Assembly (NCBI RefSeq): GCF_000474275.2
Contig: NZ_ATAE01000037.1
Coordinates: 1 to 64,000 of the forward strand
From: Alkalihalophilus marmarensis DSM 21297
GTDB taxonomy: Bacteria > Bacillota > Bacilli > Bacillales > Bacillaceae_D
DNA length: 64,000 bases
Direction of reading: 5' to 3'
The position numbers were made by a program, and so were the translations under genes. The notes under the pieces are model-generated. The model was not told where the DNA came from. It ran no database searches and worked only from the letters and a program-made list of their open reading frames with translations. Positions 16,385-25,774 of this stretch are shown here, one piece after another. Each line of letters begins with the position of its first letter. Positions within the stretch are counted from its first letter, which is position 1.

Positions 16385-18100
16385 TTAATCTTCCATTGTA
16401 GACAGATCACCTGTCGGTAAATCAAGTTCCCACGCTTTAAGTACGCGACGCATAATTTTACCGCTGCGTGTCTTAGGCAAGCTCTTACGGAACTCAATCT
16501 CTCTAGGAGCAGCATGTGCTGCTAAACCTTTTTTAACGAAGTTACGGATATCTTCTTGAAGCTCATCAGTAACATCATATCCTTCACGAAGAGCTACAAA
16601 TGCTTTGATAATTTCCCCACGTACAGGGTCTGGCTTACCAATAACACCAGCTTCTGCAACAGCAGGATGCTCAACAAGCTTACTTTCTACTTCAAATGGC
16701 CCTACACGTTCACCAGAAGTCATAATGACATCATCAATACGTCCTTGGAACCAGAAGTAGCCGTCTTCATCCATATAAGCGGAATCCCCTGATACATACC
16801 AGCCATCAATTTCAAAATAGCTCTTATATTTAGGTTCGTTGTTCCAGATCGCACGCATCATTGAAGGCCAGCCCTTACGGATTGCTAAGTTCCCCATGCG
16901 ATTAGGAGGCAATTCATTTCCTTGGTCATCGATAATAGCAGCCTTTACTCCTGGGATCGGCTTACCCATAGACCCTGGACGAATTTCCATAGATGGGTAG
17001 TTACAAATAAGCTGAGCTCCAGTTTCAGTCATCCACCACGTATCATGAATACGTAAGTTGAAGACTTTCATACCCCAACGAACCACTTCTGGGTTAAGCG
17101 GTTCACCAACACTTAAGATGTGGCGAAGAGAAGATAGATCGTATTGTTTTACAAGCTCATCTCCAGCACTCATCAGCATACGGAATGCAGTAGGAGCACT
17201 GTACCACACTGATACGTTATAGCGCTGTAATGTGTCGTACCAGTCGGTCGGACTAAATCGTCCGCCTCGAACAACATTAGTTACCCCTGCGAGCCAAGGG
17301 CCAAAAATTCCGTATGACGTTCCAGTTACCCAGCCCGGGTCAGCAGTACACCAGTATACATCCTCATCTTTAAGGTCAAGAACCCATTTAGCCGTTTGAT
17401 AATGCTGCAGCATAGCATTGTGTACGTGAAGGACACCTTTTGGTTTTCCAGTAGAGCCAGATGTGTAATGAAGGATTAATCCATCTTCACGGTCTACCCA
17501 CTCAATATTAAGCTCTTCGCTTGCAGCATTTAATCTAGTAAAGAAGTTTAAATAAGGGCCTTCTTCTTTTGCGTCTTCATCTACAATTAATACCTTTTCA
17601 AGTTTAGGCAGATCATCCACAGGAACACGCTCTAGTAGAGCAGGTGTTGTGATCAGTACTCTAGCTTCACTATCTTCAAGACGATCACGAACAGCACCTT
17701 CCATAAAAGCTTCAAATAACGGACCGACAATGGCTCCCACTTTAATTGTTCCAAGAATAGAGAAGTAAAGTTCCGGTGAACGAGGCATAAAGATAAATAC
17801 TCGATCGCCTTTTTCTACGCCAATATCACGAAGGACATTCCCTGCTTTATTTGACTGAATTTTCAAATCATTATACGTATACTTTTCATCTCTTTTTGCA
17901 TCACTATAATATAAAGCTACGTGATCTTTCTTTGTTCCCTCTGCATGACGGTCAATTGCTTCATAAGCTAAATTCACATTGCCCGTTTCACTCCAAGAGA
18001 ATTCTTTTTCAACCGTTGACCAGTCGAAATTCTTTGCAGCCTCATCGTAATTTTCTAAATTAAATAACCCTTTTTCAGATGGAAGCGCTTGCACATTCAT
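16385..18100 (-). CDS. acsA: acetyl-CoA synthetase
   Basis: Converts acetate, ATP and CoA to acetyl-CoA via acetyl-AMP. The 571-residue ANL-superfamily enzyme has the AMP-binding P-loop LHYTSGSTGKPKGV (about 209-222), a YVSGDSA-type hinge region and the C-terminal PKTRSGKIMRR motif. The lysine of that last motif is the known target of AcuA acetylation and AcuC deacetylation, and both genes are divergent neighbours. A consensus promoter and a CcpA-site candidate over its first codons indicate glucose repression. Confidence 0.96.
   Translation of the reverse strand: MNVQALPSEKGLFNLENYDEAAKNFDWSTVEKEFSWSETGNVNLAYEAIDRHAEGTKKDHVALYYSDAKRDEKYTYNDLKIQSNKAGNVLRDIGVEKGDRVFIFMPRSPELYFSILGTIKVGAIVGPLFEAFMEGAVRDRLEDSEARVLITTPALLERVPVDDLPKLEKVLIVDEDAKEEGPYLNFFTRLNAASEELNIEWVDREDGLILHYTSGSTGKPKGVLHVHNAMLQHYQTAKWVLDLKDEDVYWCTADPGWVTGTSYGIFGPWLAGVTNVVRGGRFSPTDWYDTLQRYNVSVWYSAPTAFRMLMSAGDELVKQYDLSSLRHILSVGEPLNPEVVRWGMKVFNLRIHDTWWMTETGAQLICNYPSMEIRPGSMGKPIPGVKAAIIDDQGNELPPNRMGNLAIRKGWPSMMRAIWNNEPKYKSYFEIDGWYVSGDSAYMDEDGYFWFQGRIDDVIMTSGERVGPFEVESKLVEHPAVAEAGVIGKPDPVRGEIIKAFVALREGYDVTDELQEDIRNFVKKGLAAHAAPREIEFRKSLPKTRSGKIMRRVLKAWELDLPTGDLSTMED
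18080..18093 (-). promoter_or_regulatory. candidate CcpA site (cre) at the start of acsA
   Basis: TGCAAGCGCTTCCA, read on the minus strand in codons 3-7 of acsA, fits the TGNAANCGNWNNCA form of cre. Its centre lies about 43 nt downstream of the expected transcription start, a roadblock-type position. In B. subtilis acsA is CcpA-repressed. Confidence 0.65.
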
Positions 18101-18136
18101 TATACATCTTCCTCTCTATTATGTATTTTCTACTCT

Positions 18137-18165
18137 ATTATAATACAGACTGAAAATTTATTCAA
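18137..18165 (-). promoter_or_regulatory. sigma-A promoter of acsA
   Basis: On the minus strand: TTGAAT (18160-18165), 17-nt spacer, perfect TATAAT (18137-18142). The start would be near 18130, about 30 nt before the ATG. Confidence 0.8.
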
Positions 18166-18261
18166 TTTAAAATTAATAGTAAAGGGAATTCTTGTATATT
18201 CTTGTCGTAATTTACTTATGTAATAGAATAATTTCGGAAAATTTCTTGAACTCTCTCTTCT

Positions 18262-18283
18262 TGATAACGTTATCATGTATAAT
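18262..18283 (+). promoter_or_regulatory. acuABC promoter -10 with overlapping cre-like palindrome
   Basis: TGATAACGTTATCA (18262-18275) is a perfect 14-bp palindrome that matches the cre consensus TGWNANCGNTNWCA at every position. It ends 2 nt before a TATAAT (18278-18283), so bound CcpA would block RNA polymerase. There is no good -35 at 17 nt. A TTGAAC at 18246 is too far. Confidence 0.7.
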
Positions 18284-18321
18284 AAAGACGAATCTGCTTG
18301 GCAAAAGGTGGTTACACAAAA

Positions 18322-18954
18322 ATGGATCATCCTAAAACGTATTACTCTATGGAAGTAACATACTCTGAAGGGACATTATTACTTGAAGGCCCTATCTCAG
18401 CTGAAGAAATTGCTTCTTATGATTTTCATGAAGACCTTACTTCATTTAGACCTTCAGTTGAACAAAAGAAAGCGTTAATAGGTATTGCAAAACTGCCTGA
18501 AGGACGAATTAACGTTGTACGCGACGGAAATACGATTGTTGGTTATGTTACATTTGTTTACCCTGACCCGATGGAACGTTGGTCAGAAGGAAAGATGGAT
18601 AATTTAATTGAACTTGGAGCTATTGAAATTGCTCCAAAATACCGTGGTGCACAAGTCGGAAAAAACCTGCTGCGCCTTTCTATGATGGATGATGCGATGG
18701 AAGATTATATCGTGATTACAACAGAATATTATTGGCACTGGGATTTAAAAGGAAGCGGCCTCGATGTATGGCAATATCGAAAAGTAATGGAAAAGATGAT
18801 GAATGCTGGTGGACTCGAGTGGTATGCAACCGATGATCCAGAAATCAGTTCTCATCCTGCCAACTGTTTAATGGCTCGTATTGGAAAGAGAATAGACACC
18901 GATTCGATCCAACAGTTTGATCAGCTGCGCTTTCAAAATCGCTTTATGTACTAA
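18322..18954 (+). CDS. acuA: protein acetyltransferase AcuA (GNAT)
   Basis: Acetylates the catalytic lysine of AcsA with acetyl-CoA and switches it off. The 210-residue protein equals B. subtilis AcuA in length. It has a GNAT core around residues 95-135, with IAPKYRGAQVGKNLL as the acetyl-CoA-binding motif A. The ATG at 18322 has AAAGGTGG upstream. First gene of acuA-acuB-acuC, divergent from its substrate gene acsA. Confidence 0.94.
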   Translation: MDHPKTYYSMEVTYSEGTLLLEGPISAEEIASYDFHEDLTSFRPSVEQKKALIGIAKLPEGRINVVRDGNTIVGYVTFVYPDPMERWSEGKMDNLIELGAIEIAPKYRGAQVGKNLLRLSMMDDAMEDYIVITTEYYWHWDLKGSGLDVWQYRKVMEKMMNAGGLEWYATDDPEISSHPANCLMARIGKRIDTDSIQQFDQLRFQNRFMY

Positions 18955-19006
18955 TACAGAAATCTAGAATGACTTACTTTTATTTCATAAAGGAGTGAGT
19001 ACAGCC

Positions 19007-19657
19007 ATGATTTTAGAAGAAATAATGAAAACGGACGTTATTACTTTAACAGAAGATACGCCGATTAAAGATGCAATGCTATTGTTAGATAAGTATCGAA
19101 TTCGTCATATTCCTATTGTTGAAGGACCTGAAAAAAAAGTGGTCGGCATTATATCTGACCGAGATATTAGAGATGCCAGCCCTTCTATTTTTCACTCAAC
19201 AGAACATTTAGAGGATTTCTTGAAGCCAGTTTCTTCTATTATGCAGCGTAATGTTATAACGGCACATCCACTAGATTTTGTAGAAGAAGTGTCTACGATC
19301 TTCTATGAAAATAATATTGGCTGTCTGCCTGTTGTTACAGATGATGATGAATTAAGAGGGATTATTACTGAAACAGATATTCTTCATACGCTGGTTGAAT
19401 TAATGGGTGCTCATCAGCCAAGTTCTCATATTGAAGTAAAAGTCTTGAATCAAACAGGAATGCTTGCAAGTATTGCTACCATTTTTAAAGAGATGCATAT
19501 TAATATTACGAGCGTTCTTGTTTATCCATATAAAAATCCTGAATATAAGATTCTTGTGTTCAGGGTGCAAACGATGGACCCAAGACGTATCATTAAAGCG
19601 ATTGAACAAGCGGGTTATGAAGTGATCTGGCCAAAACAACCAGGGATGAACCTATGA
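19007..19657 (+). CDS. acuB: AcuB, tandem-CBS and ACT domain protein
   Basis: Second gene of the acu operon. Its exact role is unknown even in B. subtilis. The 216 residues contain two CBS domains (about 1-60 and 75-135), which often bind adenine nucleotides. An ACT-like domain follows (about 138-212, from SHIEVKVLNQTG). I chose ATG 19007 (MILEEIMKTDVITL) because it aligns with the B. subtilis N-terminus. A GTG at 18995 overlaps the AAAGGAG ribosome binding site. Its stop overlaps the acuC start (ATGA), implying coupled translation. Confidence 0.9.
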   Translation: MILEEIMKTDVITLTEDTPIKDAMLLLDKYRIRHIPIVEGPEKKVVGIISDRDIRDASPSIFHSTEHLEDFLKPVSSIMQRNVITAHPLDFVEEVSTIFYENNIGCLPVVTDDDELRGIITETDILHTLVELMGAHQPSSHIEVKVLNQTGMLASIATIFKEMHINITSVLVYPYKNPEYKILVFRVQTMDPRRIIKAIEQAGYEVIWPKQPGMNL

Positions 19658-20835
19658 CACACGAATCTGTATTTATCTATTCAGACAAACAACTGACCTA
19701 TCGCTTTAATGAAAGTCACCCATTTAATCATCAGCGGCTTCAATTAACGTATGATTTGTTAACAAGTGTCTGCTCCTTGTCTAAAGAACATATTCTAGAA
19801 CCACGTATGGCAACAGAAGATGAATTAAAGCTTGTTCATGATCCTGCCTTTATTGATGCGGTTAGACAAGGAGGGCAAGGCACTTTATCAAATGGAATTG
19901 CCTCTAATTTTGGACTAGACACTGAAGATACTCCTCTTTTTCCTAATATGCATGAGGCAGCCTCTCTACTTGTTGGGGGAACATTGACCGCAGTTGATGC
20001 TGTAATGAGCGGCCAGTACAAACACGCTCTTCATTTAGGCGGAGGGCTTCATCATGGCTTTAAAGGACGAGCTTCGGGTTTTTGTATTTATAATGATAGT
20101 TCAATCGCCATTGAATACATGAAGCAGAAATACGGGGCAAAAGTACTCTATATTGATACAGATGCTCATCATGGGGACGGGGTTCAATGGGCATTTTATG
20201 ATGACCCCGATGTATGTACCTTAAGCATTCATGAAACAGGAAGATACTTATTTCCTGGTACTGGAAGTGTTGGAGAAAAAGGCTCTGGAAAAGGATACGG
20301 TTATTCTATTAATCTTCCTGTCGATGCTTTTACAGAAGATGATTCTTTTATCGAACTTTATGAAACAGCTTTCAGAGAAGTCATTGAATTTTTCAAACCA
20401 GATGTGATATTAACGCAAAATGGTGTCGATGCTCATCATTATGACCCATTGACTCATTTATGTTCATCAATGAGAACTTATGAATTTATTCCAAAACTTG
20501 CCCATGAACTTGCTCATGAGTACTGTGATGGAAAATGGATTGCTGTCGGCGGCGGCGGATATGATATGTGGCGTGTGGTACCTAGAGCTTGGTCTTTAAT
20601 TTGGCTTGAGATGACAAATCAAAGAGATATTCTAGACAAGCCGATCCCACAGGAATGGTTAGAAAAGTGGCAGCCTAAAGCTGAAAATCAATTGCCTTCT
20701 ACATGGAATGATCACACCTCGATTATTCCGACTATTCCGAGAAAAAGTGAAATAAATGAAAAGAATTTAAAAACATTAGAGAAAGCCCTTTTTCATATTC
20801 GCAATGAAATGAAAGCAAAAGCAAGAAAAGGATAG
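19654..20835 (+). CDS. acuC: AcuC, class I/II zinc-dependent protein deacetylase
   Basis: Removes the acetyl group that AcuA puts on AcsA. The 393-residue HDAC-fold enzyme has HLGGGLHHG (about residues 129-137), the metal-binding DTDAHHGDG (about 168-176) and the late GGGGYD motif (about 300). It overlaps acuB by 4 bp. It ends at a hairpin terminator shared with the convergent mtnN gene. Confidence 0.95.
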   Translation: MTHESVFIYSDKQLTYRFNESHPFNHQRLQLTYDLLTSVCSLSKEHILEPRMATEDELKLVHDPAFIDAVRQGGQGTLSNGIASNFGLDTEDTPLFPNMHEAASLLVGGTLTAVDAVMSGQYKHALHLGGGLHHGFKGRASGFCIYNDSSIAIEYMKQKYGAKVLYIDTDAHHGDGVQWAFYDDPDVCTLSIHETGRYLFPGTGSVGEKGSGKGYGYSINLPVDAFTEDDSFIELYETAFREVIEFFKPDVILTQNGVDAHHYDPLTHLCSSMRTYEFIPKLAHELAHEYCDGKWIAVGGGGYDMWRVVPRAWSLIWLEMTNQRDILDKPIPQEWLEKWQPKAENQLPSTWNDHTSIIPTIPRKSEINEKNLKTLEKALFHIRNEMKAKARKG

Positions 20836-20852
20836 CTAAGCGCTATCCTTTT
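20826..20852. terminator. bidirectional terminator between acuC and mtnN
   Basis: AAAAGGATAGC and GCTATCCTTTT around a TAAGC loop. It overlaps both 3' ends, so each gene supplies part of the other's terminator. Confidence 0.8.
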
Positions 20853-21544
20853 AACTCCTTGAGCATTGTTTTTACTAATAAATGAGACTGCTCGCTGGCA
20901 ATGTCTGTGAATTCCTGAAAGCTGATTTGTGCCTCGCCATTTGCTTTATCAGACATAGAGCGAATAATAACAAAAGGAATATCATTCATATCTGCTACAT
21001 GAGCTACAGAAGCCCCTTCCATTTCTACACAAACCCCATTAAATAACTCTTTTAACTGTTTTACTTCCTCTTTATTTGCAATAAATTGATCACCGCTAAG
21101 AATACGCCCGCACACAACTTGTCGATCCGTAAGACTGGTCGCTGCCTTCTTAGCTATTTCAACTAAGCGTGTAGAAGCTTTAAAATCCGAATCCCCGTCA
21201 TACATAGGGATCTCACCACGCTTAAACCCTAATGGACTTGCATCCAGGTCATGCTGCATCGCACTGGTAGAAATAACAAGATCCCCCACTTCAAGGCTTT
21301 CATCAAGTGCACCCGCGACGCCTGTAAATAAGATATGACTAACCTCAAAGCGGTCAATCAAAATTTGTGTAGTTAAAGCAGCGTTCACTTTCCCTACCCC
21401 TGATTTACACAGAACGATATCAATCCCGCACATCTTGCCAACATAAAATGGAATCTTTGCATAGGTTATCGTTTCTTCAACGCTCATCTCTTTTTGCATT
21501 CGTTCAATTTCTTCATTCATTGCGCCTATTACTGCTACTTTCAT
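20843..21544 (-). CDS. mtnN: 5'-methylthioadenosine/S-adenosylhomocysteine nucleosidase
   Basis: Hydrolyses MTA and SAH, releasing adenine, for methionine salvage and methyl-cycle clean-up. The 233-residue phosphorylase-fold protein starts MKVAVIGAMNEEIERM. It has FTGVAGALDE (about 75-84), the MEGASVAHVA motif with its substrate-binding Met-Glu (about 172-181), and the IRSMSDKA motif with the catalytic Asp (about 194-201). The ATG at 21544 follows GAGGTG. An in-frame ATG at 21559 precedes that site. In B. subtilis mtnN is elsewhere, so its place here between acuC and motS is a local rearrangement. Confidence 0.93.
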   Translation of the reverse strand: MKVAVIGAMNEEIERMQKEMSVEETITYAKIPFYVGKMCGIDIVLCKSGVGKVNAALTTQILIDRFEVSHILFTGVAGALDESLEVGDLVISTSAMQHDLDASPLGFKRGEIPMYDGDSDFKASTRLVEIAKKAATSLTDRQVVCGRILSGDQFIANKEEVKQLKELFNGVCVEMEGASVAHVADMNDIPFVIIRSMSDKANGEAQISFQEFTDIASEQSHLLVKTMLKELKG

Positions 21545-21585
21545 AAATACACACCTCATTAATAATTAGGTAAATAAAAATAGGA

Positions 21586-21604
21586 CCCGAGATAATATCT
21601 CGGG
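21586..21604 (-). terminator. terminator of ccpA-motP-motS
   Basis: CCCGAGATA/TATCTCGGG hairpin 8 bp beyond the motS stop. On the minus strand it is followed by TCCTATTTTTATT. Confidence 0.75.
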
Positions 21605-21611
21605 CAGTCCA

Positions 21612-22370
21612 TTAAAACGCGTCTTCTTCTGAATATGTAGGGTCCGAAATAACAATGACCACACGGCGGTTCAATTGTAAATTCTCTACTGTCGTATTTG
21701 GTACTACAGGTCTAGTATCCCCATACCCAGTAGCAATAAATCGCTTTGGATCAAGATCATTCGTTTCAACTAAGTAACGGATGACACTGCTTGCACGAGC
21801 TCCTGACAATTCCCAGTTTGATGGATAACGAAAATTTGAAATTGGCCGGCTGTCTGTATGACCTTCTACTTTTACCATATTAGGTATGGCAGAAAGCAAT
21901 GTCCCCACCTTTTCTAAAAAAGGTTCTGCAGAATTAAGCAGCTCAGCTTCTGCTGTTTCAAACAAGGTCCGCTCCTGTAAAACAAGAACAACCCCTCGAT
22001 CATCTCTTGTCGCTGAGATCACATCATTCATTTCATTCACTTCTAAGAACTCTTGGACTTCTTCTAATAATTCATCCATATCGACCTCATCGGTATTAGA
22101 GCCTTCCTCACTATAGCCCCCCTCGTCAAAAGGGTTTGGAAACTCCTCACCGAATTCTTCCGATGGATTCTCAAATTCTATCGCAGAAGGAAAAAACTCG
22201 AAAACTTGTCTTTGCTGAAAAGATTCAGAGATTGCACGGAACTTCTGAGCATCAACAACTGACATTGAAAATAATAAGATAAAAAACACGAGAATAAGCG
22301 TCATCATATCAGAGAATGTGACCATCCATTTTGGAGCGCCCTTCTCTTGCTGGCGTCGCCTACGCTTCAT
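21612..22370 (-). CDS. motS: sodium-type flagellar stator protein MotS
   Basis: Plug and peptidoglycan-anchor subunit of the MotP/MotS stator that drives the flagellum with Na+. The 252 residues begin MKRRRRQQEKGAPKWMV. One membrane helix (about 18-38) holds the ion-binding aspartate in TFSDMMTL. A plug region and a C-terminal OmpA-like peptidoglycan-binding domain (about 125-240, GHTDSRPISNF) follow. I chose ATG 22370 by similarity to the MKLRRE start of B. subtilis MotS and an upstream GGGG. It overlaps motP by 11 bp. Confidence 0.9.
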   Translation of the reverse strand: MKRRRRQQEKGAPKWMVTFSDMMTLILVFFILLFSMSVVDAQKFRAISESFQQRQVFEFFPSAIEFENPSEEFGEEFPNPFDEGGYSEEGSNTDEVDMDELLEEVQEFLEVNEMNDVISATRDDRGVVLVLQERTLFETAEAELLNSAEPFLEKVGTLLSAIPNMVKVEGHTDSRPISNFRYPSNWELSGARASSVIRYLVETNDLDPKRFIATGYGDTRPVVPNTTVENLQLNRRVVIVISDPTYSEEDAF

Positions 22371-23160
22371 TGTCTTCATCCCCTGCATCTTCCGTCTTTT
22401 GTTTCTCACGTGTAAAAGCACTTAATTTTTCTTCTAGAATTTTAGGATTTTGTCCTGATTGTACCCCAATAACTCCTTCAATAATAATCTGCTTAACAAA
22501 AACCTCTTCATCTGTTTTATTAGCAAGCTTAGTTGCCATTGGTAGAAAAATAAGGTTAGCAAGCACAGTACCATACAAGGTCGTAAGAAGCGCAACAGCC
22601 ATATTAGGTCCAAGTGTGGCAGGGTCATTGAGATTTTGCAGCATCAGCACAAGCCCGATTAAGGTACCAATCATTCCCCAAGCAGGAGCATATTCTCCAG
22701 CTTTTTCAATAATCGCACGACCTTTACGGTGACGCTCTTCCATAGCTACAACCTCAGCCATCATAATGTCTTTAATGACATCAGGTTCAATGCCGTCAAC
22801 AGCAAGGAGCACTCCTTTTTTTATAAAGGGATCCCTTACATCTTCAAGGCCTACTTCTAAGGCAAGAAGACCTTCTCTTCTAGCTTTACCTGATAAATCA
22901 ACAAAGGTTTGAATTAATCCTTCAAGATCATGATCCACGGTTTGGACCGATTCCTTTAATACTTTTGGAACCATTTTTAAGTCCGGTAAAGAAAAAGTAA
23001 TAATAAGTGCTGCTATAAGTCCACCAAGTACAATTAATATCGAAGCTATTTGGATAAAAAATATAAGGCCTGATGGTCCTGAATTAGAGAATACAGCCAA
23101 TAGAAGTACCGTTATTCCTAAAAATACTCCTATTGGCGTTAAGATATCAAATTTTTTCAT
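22360..23160 (-). CDS. motP: sodium-type flagellar stator protein MotP
   Basis: Membrane subunit of the MotPS stator. The 266-residue MotA/ExbB-family protein has four membrane segments: two near the N-terminus, and two at about 150-172 and 185-205 after a large charged cytoplasmic loop. It lies 39 bp after ccpA and overlaps motS, as in B. subtilis where ccpA-motPS are cotranscribed. The acidic C-terminal tail (DAGDEDNEA) is in the overlap zone. Confidence 0.93.
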   Translation of the reverse strand: MKKFDILTPIGVFLGITVLLLAVFSNSGPSGLIFFIQIASILIVLGGLIAALIITFSLPDLKMVPKVLKESVQTVDHDLEGLIQTFVDLSGKARREGLLALEVGLEDVRDPFIKKGVLLAVDGIEPDVIKDIMMAEVVAMEERHRKGRAIIEKAGEYAPAWGMIGTLIGLVLMLQNLNDPATLGPNMAVALLTTLYGTVLANLIFLPMATKLANKTDEEVFVKQIIIEGVIGVQSGQNPKILEEKLSAFTREKQKTEDAGDEDNEA

Positions 23161-23199
23161 TGGTCTCTCCCTGCTCAGTCATCTCTCTATTTCTATAGA

Positions 23200-24201
23200 T
23201 TATGACTTTGTTGAATCTCTAAATTCAATGCGGTGCGGAAGGACGACGATATGATCATTCACTTCTTCTTTGTTCATGTATTTTGTCAGCAATCTCATGG
23301 ATACAGCGCCAATATCATACATCGGTTGAACAACAGTCGATAAAGTAGGACGAACCATCGTGGCAAGTCTTGTGTTATCAAAACCTAAAATTTCAAAATC
23401 CTGAGGGATATTGTATCCTCTATCTTGTGCCCCGTGAATAACACCTAGTGCCATTTCATCGGTTGAAGCAAAGATTGCTGTAGGCTTCTGCTCAAGATTT
23501 AGCAACGATTCCATCGCTTCAATGCCTGAATCATACGTGTAATCACCAATTGCAATAAGGTCTTCATTGAATGCTATCTTAGCATCTTCAAGAGCAGCGC
23601 GGTAGCCTGCAAACTTTTGATATCCGTTAACAGGATCATCTAACGTGCCGGACACCATGCCGATTTGTGTGTGGCCCTGCTCAATTAAATGAGTAATCGC
23701 ATCATACACTGCTTGTTTATAATCAATGTTGACTGATGGAATTTCTTTATTCGTATCGAGCGTGGCAGCTAATACAACTGGTACAGGAGAACGTTTAAAT
23801 TGCTCTGCATGCTCCTCTGTAATCTGTCCACCCATAAATACAATACCATCCACTTGTTTTTCTAACAGCGTATTAATCAGATGAATTTCCTTATCTTTGT
23901 TTTGGTCTGAGTTACACAGAATAATATTGTACTTATACATCGTCGCAATATCTTCAATCCCACGTGCAAGTTCAGCAAAGAAAATGCTTGAAATATCAGG
24001 GATAATTACCCCAACGGTTGTTGTTTTCTTACTAGCTAACCCACGTGCAACAGCGTTTGGACGGTATCCAAGGCGCTCGATGGCTTCTAAGACTTTCTTT
24101 CTAGTTGCCGGCTTAACATTTGGGTTGCCATTGACGACACGGGAAACGGTCGCCATTGATACGCCTGCCTCTCTTGCTACATCATAAATCGTCGTATTCA
24201 C
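23200..24201 (-). CDS. ccpA: catabolite control protein A
   Basis: Global LacI/GalR-family regulator of carbon catabolite repression, acting with HPr-Ser46-P at cre sites. The 333 residues have the [23 protein letters not shown] at 3-22, the LacI hinge helix ([11 protein letters not shown]) and a periplasmic-binding-like core. Its likely targets include acsA and acuABC in this window. Cotranscription with motP is suggested by the 39-bp gap. Position beside aroA matches B. subtilis. Confidence 0.96.
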   Translation of the reverse strand: MNTTIYDVAREAGVSMATVSRVVNGNPNVKPATRKKVLEAIERLGYRPNAVARGLASKKTTTVGVIIPDISSIFFAELARGIEDIATMYKYNIILCNSDQNKDKEIHLINTLLEKQVDGIVFMGGQITEEHAEQFKRSPVPVVLAATLDTNKEIPSVNIDYKQAVYDAITHLIEQGHTQIGMVSGTLDDPVNGYQKFAGYRAALEDAKIAFNEDLIAIGDYTYDSGIEAMESLLNLEQKPTAIFASTDEMALGVIHGAQDRGYNIPQDFEILGFDNTRLATMVRPTLSTVVQPMYDIGAVSMRLLTKYMNKEEVNDHIVVLPHRIEFRDSTKS

Positions 24202-24435
24202 TGTAATCCTCCTCTATCAAGTAAACGTAATTATTCACGTAATCAATGTATTGTTATCATACGATACTATGATGAGGTCCGCAATGTCTTTACTCTACTT
24301 ATATCGACACTCAGGGAAAATATTTGACATCTTTGTGTAAGAATTCACGTTTTTTTCGAATCCGTTGCCAAAGCAGCCTTATCATCATGTATGTACGCCT
24401 ATATGTATAGCATGTACCTTTTGGACTCAACTTAA

Positions 24436-24470
24436 AAGCCGTCCCTTATATTTATAATAAGGAACGGCTT
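24436..24470 (-). terminator. terminator of aroA
   Basis: AAGCCGTCCCTTATA pairs with TAATAAGGAACGGCTT. Minus-strand downstream side is AT-rich. It separates aroA from ccpA. Confidence 0.7.
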
Positions 24471-24480
24471 AATGGATTGT

Positions 24481-25557
24481 TTACCCTTTATATAAACCTG
24501 ATGCTTGTAATTCATCAATGAATTCATTGAATTGCGGAATATCCATTTGTTGAGCTGAATCTGAAAGAGCAACCGCTGGGTCTGGATGTACTTCTGCCAT
24601 GACAGCATCTGCACCAATTGCAAGCGCAGCCTTAGCTGTAGGTAAGAGTAAATCACGACGGCCTGTTGAGTGTGTTACATCAACTAAAACAGGAAGATGT
24701 GTCTCTTGCTTAAGAATTGGCACAGCTGAGATGTCTAATGTGTTACGAGTAGCTTTTTCGTATGTACGAATTCCACGTTCACATAACATTAACTGGCTAT
24801 TTCCTTTAGCTACAACATATTCTGCAGCATGAATGAACTCTGAAATCGTTGCTGAAAGTCCTCTTTTTAATAGTACTGGCTTATTAACTGAACCTGCGGC
24901 CTTCAGTAACTCGAAGTTTTGCATGTTACGTGCACCGATTTGGATAACATCTACATATTCTACAGCTGTTTCGATATCTTGCGGACTAACAATTTCACTA
25001 ATTACAGCCATATCTAACTCGTCTGCAACTTGTTTTAAAATCTTTAAGCCTTCAAGTCCAAGACCTTGGAAATCATAAGGAGACGTTCTTGGTTTAAATG
25101 CTCCGCCTCGTAATAATTTTAAGCCTCTTTCTTTCATTGCTTTAGCTACAGTAACTACTTGCTCATAACTCTCTACCGCACATGGTCCCATAATAAGACG
25201 CTGTGTGCCATCTCCAACTTTTTCGCCTCTCAAGTCCACAACCGTGTTTTCTGGATGCTTCTTACGAGAAACTAGTAAAGCTTTACTATTATCATCTTCT
25301 TGAAGCTCAAGGCTTGCCTTGAAGATTTGCTTGAATAAATGCTGTAAGGTTGATGTTTCAAATGGACCTGTATTATTTGCTGCAATATGATCTAGCATGC
25401 TGCGCTCACGTACAGGATCAAAACGATTAACACCTTGTTTTCCTTTTACTTTACCAATCTCTTGAACCACTCTAGCACGCTCATTAATTAACTCAAGAAG
25501 CTTCAGATTCACCTCGTCTAATTCTGATCTCAACTTATCTAATTGTTCATTACTCAT
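24481..25557 (-). CDS. aroA: bifunctional chorismate mutase / DAHP synthase
   Basis: First step of the shikimate pathway (PEP plus erythrose-4-phosphate to DAHP), with a fused regulatory mutase. The 358 residues comprise an AroQ-type chorismate mutase (about 1-90) and a type I-beta DAHP synthase (about 100-352, with [21 protein letters not shown] and a HSTGRRD metal-site motif). Same length and layout as B. subtilis AroA, where prephenate and chorismate inhibit through the N-terminal domain. An AGGAGTGG-like ribosome binding site precedes the ATG. Confidence 0.95.
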   Translation of the reverse strand: MSNEQLDKLRSELDEVNLKLLELINERARVVQEIGKVKGKQGVNRFDPVRERSMLDHIAANNTGPFETSTLQHLFKQIFKASLELQEDDNSKALLVSRKKHPENTVVDLRGEKVGDGTQRLIMGPCAVESYEQVVTVAKAMKERGLKLLRGGAFKPRTSPYDFQGLGLEGLKILKQVADELDMAVISEIVSPQDIETAVEYVDVIQIGARNMQNFELLKAAGSVNKPVLLKRGLSATISEFIHAAEYVVAKGNSQLMLCERGIRTYEKATRNTLDISAVPILKQETHLPVLVDVTHSTGRRDLLLPTAKAALAIGADAVMAEVHPDPAVALSDSAQQMDIPQFNEFIDELQASGLYKG

Positions 25558-25730
25558 TTCTCTCCACTCCTCATCTCTTTGGCTTCTTTTTCTTAATTAG
25601 GATTCATTATAAAGCATAATTAACTGAATGTCACGAATTTTTTCTTTATTAATTAAACGCTTTTAAGCGCTAAAGTGGACCTTTTATAAATAATTGTCCA
25701 CTATCTTACTATAAATCTTATTAACATGCA

Positions 25731-25755
25731 AAAGATCCAGGCAGCCTGGATCTTT
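25731..25755 (-). terminator. terminator hairpin between the small ORF and aroA
   Basis: AAAGATCCAGG and CCTGGATCTTT with a 3-nt loop. The T-run is longer on the plus strand (8 T) than on the minus strand (4 T). The only gene it can serve is the minus-strand small ORF at 25775. Confidence 0.7.
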
Positions 25756-25774
25756 TTTTTACCTTTGATTACGC

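Noticed and set aside
15963-16388. Overlapping open frames in both strands over the PBP tail (for example a His/Arg/Phe-rich 108-codon frame)
   Set aside because: They come from the low-complexity Gly-Asn hexamer repeat, which stays open in several frames. No start signals.
18246-18283. TTGAAC with TATAAT as a normal acuA promoter
   Set aside because: The spacer is 26 nt, too long for sigma-A. Only the -10 is kept, with the -35 left open.
21612-22370. Inference of Na+ versus K+ or H+ selectivity from residues around the MotS aspartate
   Set aside because: Single residues can change coupling ion, but I cannot align reliably enough by eye to decide.
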